From Schizochytrium sp. CCTCC M209059 (lineage: Eukaryota; Sar; Bigyra; Thraustochytrida; Thraustochytriidae): 64,000 nt of DNA. Shown here one piece after another: positions 22,007 to 31,950 of this stretch (positions are counted from its first letter, which is position 1; every line of letters begins with the position of its first letter). The notes under the pieces were generated by a model that saw nothing but the letters and a program-made list of their open reading frames with translations, was not told where the DNA came from and did not search any database. A program made the position numbers and the translations under genes. Location: positions 1,364,696 to 1,428,695 of the forward strand of contig KN805371.1 of assembly GCA_000818945.1 (NCBI GenBank), read 5' to 3'.

Positions 22007-22732
22007 TTATGACTCCTTTTCGTGGAGCTCCTCGAGGGCAACGTCGATCGCAGCAAAAATGGCCTTTTGGCACGCAGGCTGGTTGTGAACGAAACCCTGT
22101 CGTTTTGTTCGCATGGAGTGCGCGAGATAATCGTTCACGGTCACCTCAAAATTACCAGTAACGTCTGCATCTCGCCTGGAAATAATGCGTACCTTGCGCG
22201 GGTACTTTTCGGTCAAAAGCTTTTCCGTCGCTTTGTACTGCACGAGAGGAACGAAGTAAGACAAAAATGCAGAGGCAAAAGGGTTGTGCGTTAGTTGTCA
22301 TCGCCCCAAGCTTGCTTGCTCTGTTGCTCGCATACGCGCATACAAGCTTCGATATCTACGTCTTCGCATTGTTTCCCTCTCCTTTTTCCTCTTTATTCTC
22401 TTTATTTGAACTGCTGTGTTGAGAAAGAAACGTACCGCGTCCTGGAATCCACAGCCTCCGCACCACTGGATGGTGACGTCGACAGCCTCTTCATTGGCAT
22501 CGACCTCATGCACGACCCGCTCCTCAAAAGGACCTTTGCCGAACCTGCGGATTTGCTGCACGAGCAAAGCGAGGCTCACCAGGAGCAAGAAGCCAACCTG
22601 CAGGATGACCTTGGCCCAATCTCCCGCTGACTGCTTGTTGAGCTGGTCGCCAAGGATTGACACGTTGTACGTCAGCAGCAAGTCCGCGACGGTGTCAATG
22701 ACCTTATCCCTTGCGAAGGCCACGTGCTCCAT
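22007..22732 (-). CDS. SelW-like Rdx redoxin, Cys form (CxxC), membrane-anchored
   Basis: Two exons on the minus strand, 22732-22436 and 22237-22007, giving 175 residues. The 198-base intron starts GTACGT and ends GCAG, phase 0. Exon 1 carries an N-terminal region with one hydrophobic span (VILQVGFLLLVSLALLV, about residues 45-61) and ends with the redox motif IQWCGGCGFQDA. Exon 2 continues the thioredoxin-like Rdx fold (EKLLTEKYP... then VTGNFEVTVN), which matches SelW. In SelW the motif is CxxU. Here the second position is an ordinary Cys codon, so this is a Cys homologue and no selenocysteine machinery is implied. The start ATG at 22732 is preferred over an upstream TTG. The membrane anchor before the Rdx domain is not part of classic SelW and hints at an ER or organelle-membrane redox role. 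Confidence 0.82.
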
Positions 22733-23255
22733 GATGCTCGTCAAAAGAAGCAGGCGTCTCTACGAGAAGAAATATGTGAGAATGTGCGCGCGCGCAAGGC
22801 TGAGGTGTCGTGCGGCGTTGGTCTGCTCCGCGCGCGCCCGAGGCGAGTCGCTCGCTCTTCTCACAGAGGTCTGTTTTATGCTAGCGACTTCGGCCCAGCA
22901 TCGCAATACCGTACTCTGCAACCCAAAATTTGGTACGATAGAGTGCAACGGCTACAAACGCAGACGCGCTCTGTTATATATATATATACCTTTTTGTTTT
23001 GTCCTTTTCGTCGGACGGCAGCAAGGGTTGAAAACTGTCGGCGACGCGCCGCAGCAATCCGCGAGCGGTTAGACCTTTGTCGTCCCGCGAAGTCTGCTTT
23101 AGCGGTCGTCGCTTCGCTCTCCGACTCTGCTCTCCACCAACGCTAACGCCTCGGGACAGCTTGGTGGCGTCGCGTTGCTTTGCGCCTCTTTGTGTCGCTT
23201 TGCGTGGCCTTAGACTTTGTGTCTCGAGCGCATAGAGAGGGACAAAGAAGGCCGG
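22733..23255. other. Divergent intergenic region with TA run
   Basis: About 520 bases between the heads of the SelW-like (-) and AIDA (+) genes. A TATATATATATA run at about 22975-22987 may act as a TATA-like element. No gene is seen. Confidence 0.5.
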
Positions 23256-24173
23256 ATGGCTGCCATGGTGGACAGCGAGAACGTCGCGGCTTCCCAGGAC
23301 ACGGACCCGCGCAAGCTCCACGAGAAATGGACCAAGGCTTTGGTCAAGAGCGTCAAGGCCGACGTTTGGGGTCAGGTGATTGAGGCCGTCGATGAGTATA
23401 CGGCACTCTCGAATGACATTGTCGCGCAGGCTGCACGCTTGCAGATGACTGCAAACGATCATGTTCTTCTCCATCGCGTGGTGTGCGCACTCAAGGCCCG
23501 ATGCGACTGTGCAACGTCCCCTGACGGCGTGACCACAACGCCAACAGCGGACGACATGAAAAAAATCGTGCCTGCGTTTGAGGAGCTCTTTGCTGGTGAA
23601 AAGGCGGAATATGCTCCTTTCCCCCTAGCCCTCGAGCAGCTGGAAAAGTATATCACGGAATCCTTCTGGTTGGACGAAACTTCGCGAAGGCTGCAAGAGT
23701 CTGTCAAGCCGGGCGGTGTGCTTGTTCCGGCATCTGAGATTTCCTCAACGGGCTCGCACGTCTCGCTCGAGCTCATTGACATTGGCATCAAGGATGCCGA
23801 AAGCTTTCATAATCCTTTCATCCGTGTCACGGTCATGGACCGAAAAGGGCATCTTCTCGAGCGCAAACAGGAGACACCAGTCGCCGATCGTCAGCATCGC
23901 TATCAAATCGACATCAATACCATCGTGCATATTCAGACATCTGTGGAAGACCTCCGGGAGAAAGACGCGGCAATTTTTCTGGAGCTTGTTCACTACAAGC
24001 CTCTCAAGCACAAGCACTCCACGAAAGCCTGGTCCGTATTGGAAATGGACGAGCTCACTTCGGACCTCAAGGTCCTGGAGATTTATAAGAAGCCTGTACA
24101 GCCGTCTCGCAAGAAGTTCAAGCTCCTGACGACCAAGAAGCTTTTTCTGCAAGTGCGCGTCCACGTTAAATGA
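23256..24173 (+). CDS. AIDA: AIDA-like protein (axin interactor) with C-terminal C2
   Basis: 305 residues from the ATG at 23256, almost the same length as animal AIDA (~306). The N-terminal ~110 residues are helical. From about residue 165 a C2 domain follows, with the AIDA-specific segments FHNPFIRVTVMDRKGHLLE, TPVADRQHRY, AAIFLELVHYKPLKHK, WSVLEMDEL and LEIYKKP. These align in order with the vertebrate C2, which binds phosphoinositides and has been linked to ER-associated degradation of lipid-synthesis enzymes as well as to Axin/JNK signalling. No Axin or Wnt pathway is expected in a stramenopile, so the membrane/lipid role is the more plausible ancestral one (inference). A TTG-initiated extension upstream was ignored. 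Confidence 0.9.
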   Translation: MAAMVDSENVAASQDTDPRKLHEKWTKALVKSVKADVWGQVIEAVDEYTALSNDIVAQAARLQMTANDHVLLHRVVCALKARCDCATSPDGVTTTPTADDMKKIVPAFEELFAGEKAEYAPFPLALEQLEKYITESFWLDETSRRLQESVKPGGVLVPASEISSTGSHVSLELIDIGIKDAESFHNPFIRVTVMDRKGHLLERKQETPVADRQHRYQIDINTIVHIQTSVEDLREKDAAIFLELVHYKPLKHKHSTKAWSVLEMDELTSDLKVLEIYKKPVQPSRKKFKLLTTKKLFLQVRVHVK

Positions 24174-24214
24174 ATGTGCACTTTAGGGACGTAACGATTC
24201 GTGCGCGTCCTTGT

Positions 24215-24223
24215 CCTTTTCTC

Positions 24224-24260
<37 letters not shown>
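24215..24260. repeat. (CTTT)n microsatellite
   Basis: About nine CTTT units in the 3' flank of AIDA, in the ~215-base gap before the next gene's stop codon. Confidence 0.95.
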
Positions 24261-24389
24261 ACACTCAGCTCTTGGAACAATTTTTTCTTCCGAACTTTGT
24301 ACAATACTTACTTGCAAAACGGTTTGTGAAAAAAGAGGATTCACGGACGAATGAGCGAAAGAGAGCAAGAGATAATAAGTAGTATAAGT

Positions 24390-25670
24390 TTAGAGATACC
24401 AGTCGACATCAATAAAGGTATTTTCGTCCCACATCGTATCGGATAATGGTTCATTTGTGTGTGAAAAGCCGTTCATGCAATCTTCGACATCGCTGGCATC
24501 GTAGTTCAAAAAGGCGTCGACATCTGCGAGCGTCAAAGGCACAGGTGTGACTGAATCGAGCGGGGCCCATGGATCTGAGCTGTAGAATGACACCGTTTTG
24601 TGCTGGTGCTCACACTCGTGCCGCGTTTCGTTGGCAACCTTTATTTTTTTCACAGGAGGTGCTTGCTCGCACTGTCTTTTGCTCGCCATGGTGCTGGCGT
24701 GCGCAGAAGCAGCGGGAGTCGAAGCGGCAGGGGGGGCAGGAACGGAGGCAGAGGCAAAGGCAGAGGCTGGCGTCGCAGCGGGGCGTTTCGTGCCGGCTAA
24801 CTTAATGGGGGCCTTGGGAGCCTTGCCGTGGCTCGCACAGGGCTTTGGCCGAGTCGGGTTCGCCGACATATTCGGCGAAAGCGTAGGGGCCAGCGGGGCG
24901 CTTGGTTGAAGGGCGAATCTTCGACGACGGCGACAGAACATGACAAAGGAGGGCGAGCACACGACGCCGACGCACTCGAGGCGTCCGTCATTCAAGTGGC
25001 GAAATGCGTAGACTTTGAAGTGATGTGCAGTGTCGCACGAGTGTTTGCTGGCGGTCCAGCCGTAGTGCCAGGCCTTGGGGTTTTGGTTGACCTCGAAGTC
25101 GCCACCGCCCTGGCCCACCGCGGGCGTGGCAGCGAGCAGAGGGAGCTGCATGTTCGTCTTCGTGCGTTCTTTGGCATCGACGTCCTTGGCGTCCACGACA
25201 TCGCCGACATCCGGGTCGAAGTCGACCTGCTCGCGCAGGGCCGGCACAAACTGGCCCCAGCACGAAATCTTGACCTCGCCCTCTTGGTCGTCGCCCTCTG
25301 CGCCGCTTTTATCCGCGGGCTGGGGCGCGATCTTGACGTTGACGCCGACGCTACGGCCGCAAAAGCCGCGCTGCCTGTGAAAATCGGCGCAGGTCGGGAA
25401 GCAGCGCAGGTTCTTGAGCCCCCCGCTCTTGTTGTTGCGCTGGTAGACGGCCTTGAAGTCTGCGGACTGTGCAAATGCGAGACTGACGCCGGCCTTGGTC
25501 TTGGTCCAGCCGGGCTGCTGTTTGCGCCGCAGCACGGGCGCCGCCGTGGGCGACCCCGCGGCCGCGGTCACGGGCGCGACGGCGCCGACGCCGTTCGCGC
25601 AGCCCGAGGGCCGCGGTCTGTTGGCCGCGCCCTCGCAGCTTCGCGCGCTTTGTGCCTGGAGCGGCGCCAT
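24390..25670 (-). CDS. Unrecognised nuclear-type protein, possible transcription factor
   Basis: 426 residues from the ATG at 25670. I do not recognise the family. Residues ~50-260 look like one folded domain rich in conserved-type residues (Cys, Trp, Gly, His). It includes LRCFPTCADFHRQRGFCG near the start and AWHYGWTASKHSCDTAHHFK near the end, closed by an Arg cluster (FCRRRRRF). The middle (~265-345) is Ala/Pro/Ser-rich and contains a basic patch (KRQCEQAPPVKKIKV) that fits a nuclear localisation signal. The last ~80 residues are acidic and aromatic (DVDAFLNYDASDVEDC, then FIDVDWYL), the composition of an activation domain. The folded-domain, NLS, acidic-tail order suggests a DNA-binding regulator, but no DNA-binding residues can be named. 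It is divergent to gap 1. Confidence 0.75.
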   Translation of the reverse strand: MAPLQAQSARSCEGAANRPRPSGCANGVGAVAPVTAAAGSPTAAPVLRRKQQPGWTKTKAGVSLAFAQSADFKAVYQRNNKSGGLKNLRCFPTCADFHRQRGFCGRSVGVNVKIAPQPADKSGAEGDDQEGEVKISCWGQFVPALREQVDFDPDVGDVVDAKDVDAKERTKTNMQLPLLAATPAVGQGGGDFEVNQNPKAWHYGWTASKHSCDTAHHFKVYAFRHLNDGRLECVGVVCSPSFVMFCRRRRRFALQPSAPLAPTLSPNMSANPTRPKPCASHGKAPKAPIKLAGTKRPAATPASAFASASVPAPPAASTPAASAHASTMASKRQCEQAPPVKKIKVANETRHECEHQHKTVSFYSSDPWAPLDSVTPVPLTLADVDAFLNYDASDVEDCMNGFSHTNEPLSDTMWDENTFIDVDWYL

Positions 25671-26334
25671 CGGACTTACAGCAAGCAAGCAAGGAAGCAG
25701 GCAAGGAAGCAAGCTGCTTGAGCACAAGCACAGCAAGGCTCACTCGAGCAAGGCTTGCGCGCTCACGCACGGCTCGAGCTCGCGCCGGAGCTCGCTTTGC
25801 CGAGCGCGGGGAGCGAGACGGCGCGGTTCGCGGGCCGGCTGTCTGGCTGTCTGTCTGACTGGCTGGCGTCTGTCGCGTGAGTCGCCCACGATCCCCTCGC
25901 GCGCGTCCCAGCTTCGCTCCCCTCGCTCGCTCAAGCCAAGCGCTCGCTGCGCGGCGCTGCCGGAGACGGCCCTCGCGCAGCCGCGGTCCAGACGCGACGC
26001 GACGCGACGCTGCGCTGCGCTGCGCCGGCTACGCTCGCCGTCGGTTGCGGGTTTGCGGGCGCAGGCGAGGTTTTGCGCAAAGAAGGTCTGCCCTGCCTGC
26101 ACCTTTACGTACGTATCTCCACAATGTAGTATCTATCCCCACCTGTCTTGTCTATCCGTCCTCCTACCACCCTCCTAGGCCTGGCAGCCGGCCAGCGAGT
26201 ACGGCGCTGCTCGATTTCTGGTGCCGTGGCTGGAAGACGCGGCGCCTGGAAGCGCGACGTAGGTAGTAGCCGGGCGCGCGGCGGCAGGTTTGCGCATCGC
26301 CCTCCTCGGCGGGCCCGCCGCCGGCCCGGGGGGG
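25671..26334. other. GC-rich promoter-side region before assembly gap
   Basis: Upstream flank of the minus-strand gene ending at the first N run. It contains GCAAGCAAGGAAGCAGGCAAGGAAGC-like simple sequence near 25680-25712 and a CGACGCGACGCGACGC run near 25996-26010. Sequence next to the gap is extremely GC-rich (poly-G at 26329-26334), probably the cause of the gap. Confidence 0.5.
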
Positions 26335-27256
26335 NNNNNNNNNNNNNNNNNNNNNNNNNNNNNNNNNNNNNNNNNNNNNNNNNNNNNNNNNNNNNNNNNN
26401 NNNNNNNNNNNNNNNNNNNNNNNNNNNNNNNNNNNNNNNNNNNNNNNNNNNNNNNNNNNNNNNNNNNNNNNNNNNNNNNNNNNNNNNNNNNNNNNNNNNN
26501 NNNNNNNNNNNNNNNNNNNNNNNNNNNNNNNNNNNNNNNNNNNNNNNNNNNNNNNNNNNNNNNNNNNNNNNNNNNNNNNNNNNNNNNNNNNNNNNNNNNN
26601 NNNNNNNNNNNNNNNNNNNNNNNNNNNNNNNNNNNNNNNNNNNNNNNNNNNNNNNNNNNNNNNNNNNNNNNNNNNNNNNNNNNNNNNNNNNNNNNNNNNN
26701 NNNNNNNNNNNNNNNNNNNNNNNNNNNNNNNNNNNNNNNNNNNNNNNNNNNNNNNNNNNNNNNNNNNNNNNNNNNNNNNNNNNNNNNNNNNNNNNNNNNN
26801 NNNNNNNNNNNNNNNNNNNNNNNNNNNNNNNNNNNNNNNNNNNNNNNNNNNNNNNNNNNNNNNNNNNNNNNNNNNNNNNNNNNNNNNNNNNNNNNNNNNN
26901 NNNNNNNNNNNNNNNNNNNNNNNNNNNNNNNNNNNNNNNNNNNNNNNNNNNNNNNNNNNNNNNNNNNNNNNNNNNNNNNNNNNNNNNNNNNNNNNNNNNN
27001 NNNNNNNNNNNNNNNNNNNNNNNNNNNNNNNNNNNNNNNNNNNNNNNNNNNNNNNNNNNNNNNNNNNNNNNNNNNNNNNNNNNNNNNNNNNNNNNNNNNN
27101 NNNNNNNNNNNNNNNNNNNNNNNNNNNNNNNNNNNNNNNNNNNNNNNNNNNNNNNNNNNNNNNNNNNNNNNNNNNNNNNNNNNNNNNNNNNNNNNNNNNN
27201 NNNNNNNNNNNNNNNNNNNNNNNNNNNNNNNNNNNNNNNNNNNNNNNNNNNNNNNN
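26335..27256. other. Assembly gap (922 N)
   Basis: A run of 922 undetermined bases. Frames spanning it are meaningless except for the part after 27256. Confidence 1.
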
Positions 27257-27773
27257 GGACTTCACGGTGGTGCGCGCCGCCGCCGTCGCGAACGGGGCCG
27301 AGACGGCGCGGCTCAGCGTCGCGGCGAGCGCTGCGACGTGGCCGCCGCCGCGCGTCGCGCCGCAGCGCTGCGTCACGCACGCGGACCTCGCGCGCGTGGT
27401 CGTCGCGTGCTGCAGGAGGGACGGGGGCCGCAGCGGCGCCGCCCGCGAAGATACCATGCACCGCCTCTGCCGCACCCCGCGAGTGCACCTGGACGTGTGC
27501 TCGTATGGCATCTCGCCCGAGACGGCGCAGACCATTAAGTATGATCCCAGCATGTCCCGCATGCGCGAGACCTACGGCGCTGTGCTCCTCAAGGCGCCCT
27601 TCTCGCGCTGGGGAGGCCTCAAGGCCGCGGAAGCTCGCACCAGCGCCGCGAGCTTCGCGCGGCGGGACCAGCGCCAGCCGTCTCGTGCCCTCGTGCGCCC
27701 TCTCGGCAATCTTATGCCGCTGGACCTCAAGCAGGAGAACCACCGTGAGAATCTTCTCGGCAGAATACAGTAG
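27257..27773 (+). CDS. 3' end of an unknown gene emerging from the gap (5' missing)
   Basis: An open frame continues from the gap to a TAG at 27771-27773 (172 codons visible). Its second half has strong GC at third positions and protein-like content (VHLDVCSYGISPETAQTIKY, then LLKAPFSRWGGLKAAEA, and ending LDLKQENHRENLLGRIQ), unlike the Arg-rich antisense frame. I do not recognise the product. The start, and probably most of the protein, lies in or before the 922-base gap. It is convergent with HFM1, whose stop is about 200 bases further on. Confidence 0.55.
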
Positions 27774-27979
27774 CCAGGTCTCGCTTGGTCACTCGAGTGG
27801 CTCGACCCGTGGGCGGCCGGCCAGCTCGCCCCTTCAGCCAGCCTCTTCAGCTGGCCAGCCAGAGTTCGCTGGTAACGGTTGCTTTGCTTTCTTGGAACAC
27901 TTTTTCTTTACGGCCAATGAGGCGGCTCCAACTACTACAACTAGGCTACGTACCTTTGTTACACGTATAGTACTAGGCC

Positions 27980-30900
27980 CTAGTTGAAAAAGACATCATT
28001 GAAATCTGCGACAGACGCCCCATCTTCGAACGCGGGCGCAAGCGCTGCCTGGTCCGCATGAACAGCGACCACAGATGCTGTGGTGTCAGGACAGGCAGAT
28101 GGCGCTGAGGCTGGGGACCTACCGCGAAGACTGGATCTTGGACCGGCGCAAGGCTTCGTGTGCTGAACAGTAGACCTTGAAGCAAGGCTAGCGCTGGTCA
28201 ACTTCGCTGCTGCACTCCTTTCATACTGAGCAGTGGAGCTTGATTGAAAGCCACTCTTTGCTGTCCCAGCTGGGTGTGAATCACGGGATACAGAGGAACC
28301 TGGACGAAAGCTAGCACCAGCACCTGATGTAGCACCAGTACCAGCGCTGGCCCGAGTCGACTCAGAACGAGGCGTTGAACTCGAGTTGAAGCTGGTGGTC
28401 TTCGCAACTGAGACGGGGCGTGCCCGCGCAGCCTTGAGCTGGCGCTCAAGTGGAGCAATCTCTCGCTTGGCGCCCTTTACAATTGCTTTTGCCTTGTACG
28501 CGTACACCTTGGCGGGATGCATTTTTGCCTCCTCATCCTTGAGAAGACTCGACTGATTGTGAGTCTTGAGCACGCCCGACTTGGGTTTGCCAACTTCAAT
28601 CGGTTCCGACCTCTCATTGCCCGGCGCAGCGCTACCGTCCACAGTTGCTTTGGTGTCCTTTTCCTTGATGGATTCTGACCTCTTCACGCGTCGTGGGTTC
28701 CTGAAGGCTCGGGACGGTCGCTTTGATGCCGACTGGAAATCACACGCCGACCGATACGGCTCTGAGGGCGTAGCCGGCATTGCGACTGCGGAAGGCGGCG
28801 ATCGCATCTCTGGAGCAAGTGCATGCTCTCTTTCCGGCATGGTCGAAGAAAACGTTCGATCTTCGATCCTTGCTTGCAAGATCGTTTGCGAGCAGGGTGA
28901 GCTTCCTCGACCCTTTGAGCTTGCGACGGCGAGCAGAGCTGACGAGGTCTGCAAAGACCGCTTTGCTGGTGCCAATCGTGCTCCTGTCACCTTCGGCAAA
29001 GACTTTTCGGCTCCCGATGACGCCGCGGACAACGTTTTGACCGTGGGTGCAGGCTTTGCCTTTGGCGATTCGTTTGTGGCCACGTGCGACGGAAGCCCCG
29101 AGGAAACCTGCTCAGCAAGCGAAGCAGATCTGGTTGTGCCTTGTGGGCTTTGCGCACTGTGTGCTGTGAAGCTTGCTTTTGTGAGTCGCGTTGGCGATCC
29201 CGTCGACGATGATGTTGACGCTGTTGTAACCATATAATGATCGAGTGGCCCTTTTTGGTCTCTTGCGGCGGACCTTGGCGAAGGAAGCATCGGCGCGGGA
29301 GACACCGACGGTTGCTTTGCCAAAAGAGAGGTCATGTTCTGAAGTATATCCAGTCCGTGCAACTTCGGGTGCACGGCAAAGAGAGCCAGAGATGTTTGAG
29401 GCGGGGCGACAAATGAAAGGGGCCGTGATCCCGCATGAATGTAGCCATAAGCCAGAAGTTTTACGTGAGAAGCGACATAGACCTGAAAGCCAGCGACAGA
29501 CACTTGCCCAGCCGCAAGTCGTACAAAGTGTTTGCCGTTTTGAAGAGTTACCACGAAGTTGCACTGACTGTGAGCAAGTCGTTCTGCACCGCTCATGATC
29601 TTCGCAGCGCGTGTTCTCCCGAGCTCGGTACGAAACGTTTCGGGCATCGCACGACCGATACGTACAAGATCACGAAGTGAATCAATACCGAGCTGTCGCA
29701 GCTTTGTCAGTAGCTTGGGTCCAACAAAGGGGAGCTGCAGGAGCTCGCCATCGTGAGGCCACGCACGAGTTTCCAGCGAGCGAAGAACAAGCTGAACGCT
29801 CGCAGCAACCACAGAATTATAGAGTACTGTTGCACAGGTGATGAGACTACGTGCAAGTCGAGCACCTTCCCCTACGACAAAGTCAAGCTCATCGCGCAGC
29901 ACCTTGTCCGGCGGCTGCGGCCGTTCGCTCGCCATGGCTGCCTGGAGCAGCTGAAAGACTTTTTCTTGTACCGTTGATACACGGTCGACATTTTTCTGTC
30001 CCCGGAATCGTCCCTGGTTCCAGCCTACTTCGTTGAGCCATCGCTTCTGGTCACGTCGGAGAATGAGATGATTAAATTCTTCAGCGCGTGAGATGAGGTC
30101 AATAATAAAGCGCGTGATCTCATCGTTATCAATTTCAAAGGTCCGCGGTATTTCACTCGACCCGAGGGGAGGAACATGGCTCGGAAAGACCTCTCCTTGA
30201 AAAGTTCCGAGTCCATCGTAAAAGGCAAGACCGGTTCCTAGACAGAGACTGTTTTCGCAAATCCACGCCCCGAGCTCAGAGACGCAAAGCGTTCGGTCAG
30301 GGAGAAGTCGAATGCACTGACTTGCTCGCATGGCCTTGAGGTGCGTCGCGACGACAGCTTTGAGTCTCGCCTTAGCCTGTGTGGACGTCCCACGCTCACA
30401 AAAGAAAAAGGTCGTCTCGAGCCAAGCATATGCTTCCACAAAGGAGCGAATGGCCCCGAGGTGAATCTCGTGAAGCAAGACCTCGCGCAAACTTGACTCA
30501 AGCGCGCTTTTGACGCGCTCTGCGCCCGAAAGAATGCGCTCAAATTTGTGCTCCTCGCCACGACGAACCATAATGACTGCGCAGCCAGAGGAGTCCATGC
30601 CAAAGCGCCCTGCGCGGCCGACCATTTGCAGGATTGAAGACATTGTAAGATCTTCCATGCCTCGATTGGTGCCGCGATACGCCTGCGTGCCTTTAATCAC
30701 AACGAGATGCGCGGGTAAGTTCATCCCTTGCGCAAGTGTCGAGGTCGCCACCAAAACAGAGAGTAAGCCATCGCGAAAGAGGCCTTCGACGATTTCCTGG
30801 TCGTTGGCGGAAACCTCGCCTGTGTGCCACGCGACGCCCGCGCGCTCAATGCAGAGTCCAAGAGCAGGATCGCCAGAGATTGCGCGAGCTTTCGCGCTGC

Positions 30901-31950
30901 GTTCTGCAATCTGGTCCGCACGCAGCGGTATTCTGTCGCGTCGAATCTCTGAAAGTCTTTCCGCGAGCCTTTTGGCACTTTTCCGACTTGTGCAAAAGAC
31001 AAGGCTTGCTTTCTGTTCGGCGAAGCGAGCGAGGAGTCTGCCTACATGCTGGTCCATTTCGCGTTCCAAAAGGTATTCGTTTTGGCGCGAAGAGCCGAAT
31101 GCTTCGACATGGGTCACGAGCGGGCAGGGACGAAATTCGGGACCAAAAACAAGCAGGCCTCGTGGAATCGGCGCTCCGAGCCATCGAGCAAGGTCGCTAG
31201 CGTTCGGAATTGTCCCCGAAACAGCTGCGAAGCGAAGAATTCCACTTTGCGGCAAGCGACCCTTGACAAACTGAAGTCGCGAAATGAGCGTCTCGAGGAC
31301 TGCGCCTCGCTTCTCTTCGGAGACGAGGTGCACTTCGTCGAGCAGGACGAGGCCAAGCGATTCGAAGAGCACTTTGTGGTTGAACCACTTGCGCGTTAGA
31401 TGCTCGAGTTTTTCCGGGGTGAAGAAAATCACATTGGCATCCGCGAGGATGCGTTCGTGGACCTTTTTCCCACTCGTGATTTCGATACACTTGATTCCAT
31501 GCTGGCCATACCGATTGTTCCAGGCTTCGACTTGCTGACGGCATAGTGCTCGCGTCGGGGCCAGATAAGCTGCTTTACGGCGCTGGATTTTGCAGCACCC
31601 TGTGTATAAGTTTTCAAAATCACGAGGAGAAAGCGAGCGACAAGATTTCATTCATCATTAGTAACGGCGAATGGTCATCATCGCTGTTCCCTTCCCCTTG
31701 CACATACACATAGAGGTTGCGCGTACTTACGTAGCATGGCCATGGCCAGGACAAGCGTCTTGCCGCTGGAGGTGGGCGCCGAGACCACAAAGGAGATGTC
31801 GTCATCGAGGGCCACGGGCCGACAGACTGCTTGCATGGCATTGAGCTCGTTTGGAAGCCAATGCGTGGACTCCGCTCGTGGCGGCAAGGAGGAGGAGCTG
31901 GACGACATCATTGTGCGTGCGATAGACTCCACGTTTGCAGACAACGACAT
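27980..31950 (-). CDS. HFM1: HFM1/MER3-like meiotic DNA helicase
   Basis: Two exons on the minus strand, 31950-31731 and 31599-27980, giving 1279 residues. The 131-base intron has donor GTAAGT and acceptor ACAG and splits an Arg codon (phase 1). It joins the nucleotide-binding motif I in exon 1 (APTSSGKT, residues 58-65) to motif Ia in exon 2 (YLAPTRALC). Further SF2/Ski2-like motifs are DEVH at 161-164, SGTIPN at about 201-206 and QMVGRAGR at about 398-405, followed by winged-helix and Sec63-like regions to about residue 800. The SGTIPNASDLARWLG string and the overall order fit HFM1/MER3, the helicase that promotes meiotic crossovers, better than POLQ, HELQ or ASCC3. About 480 C-terminal residues are Ser/Ala/Pro-rich and look disordered. 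The start ATG at 31950 is the first in the exon-1 frame. An upstream exon is not excluded. Confidence 0.88.

Noticed and set aside
22007..22732. Selenocysteine at the SelW-like active site
   Set aside because: The position reads as a normal Cys codon (TGT/TGC), not TGA, so no SECIS-dependent decoding is needed.
24828..25721. 297-codon plus-strand frame opposite the putative transcription factor
   Set aside because: The minus frame has the balanced composition, NLS-like patch and acidic tail. The plus frame looks like its complement and starts within it.
26105..27987. Frames of 480-565 codons spanning gap 1
   Set aside because: Most codons are N. Only the plus-strand part after 27256 is supported.
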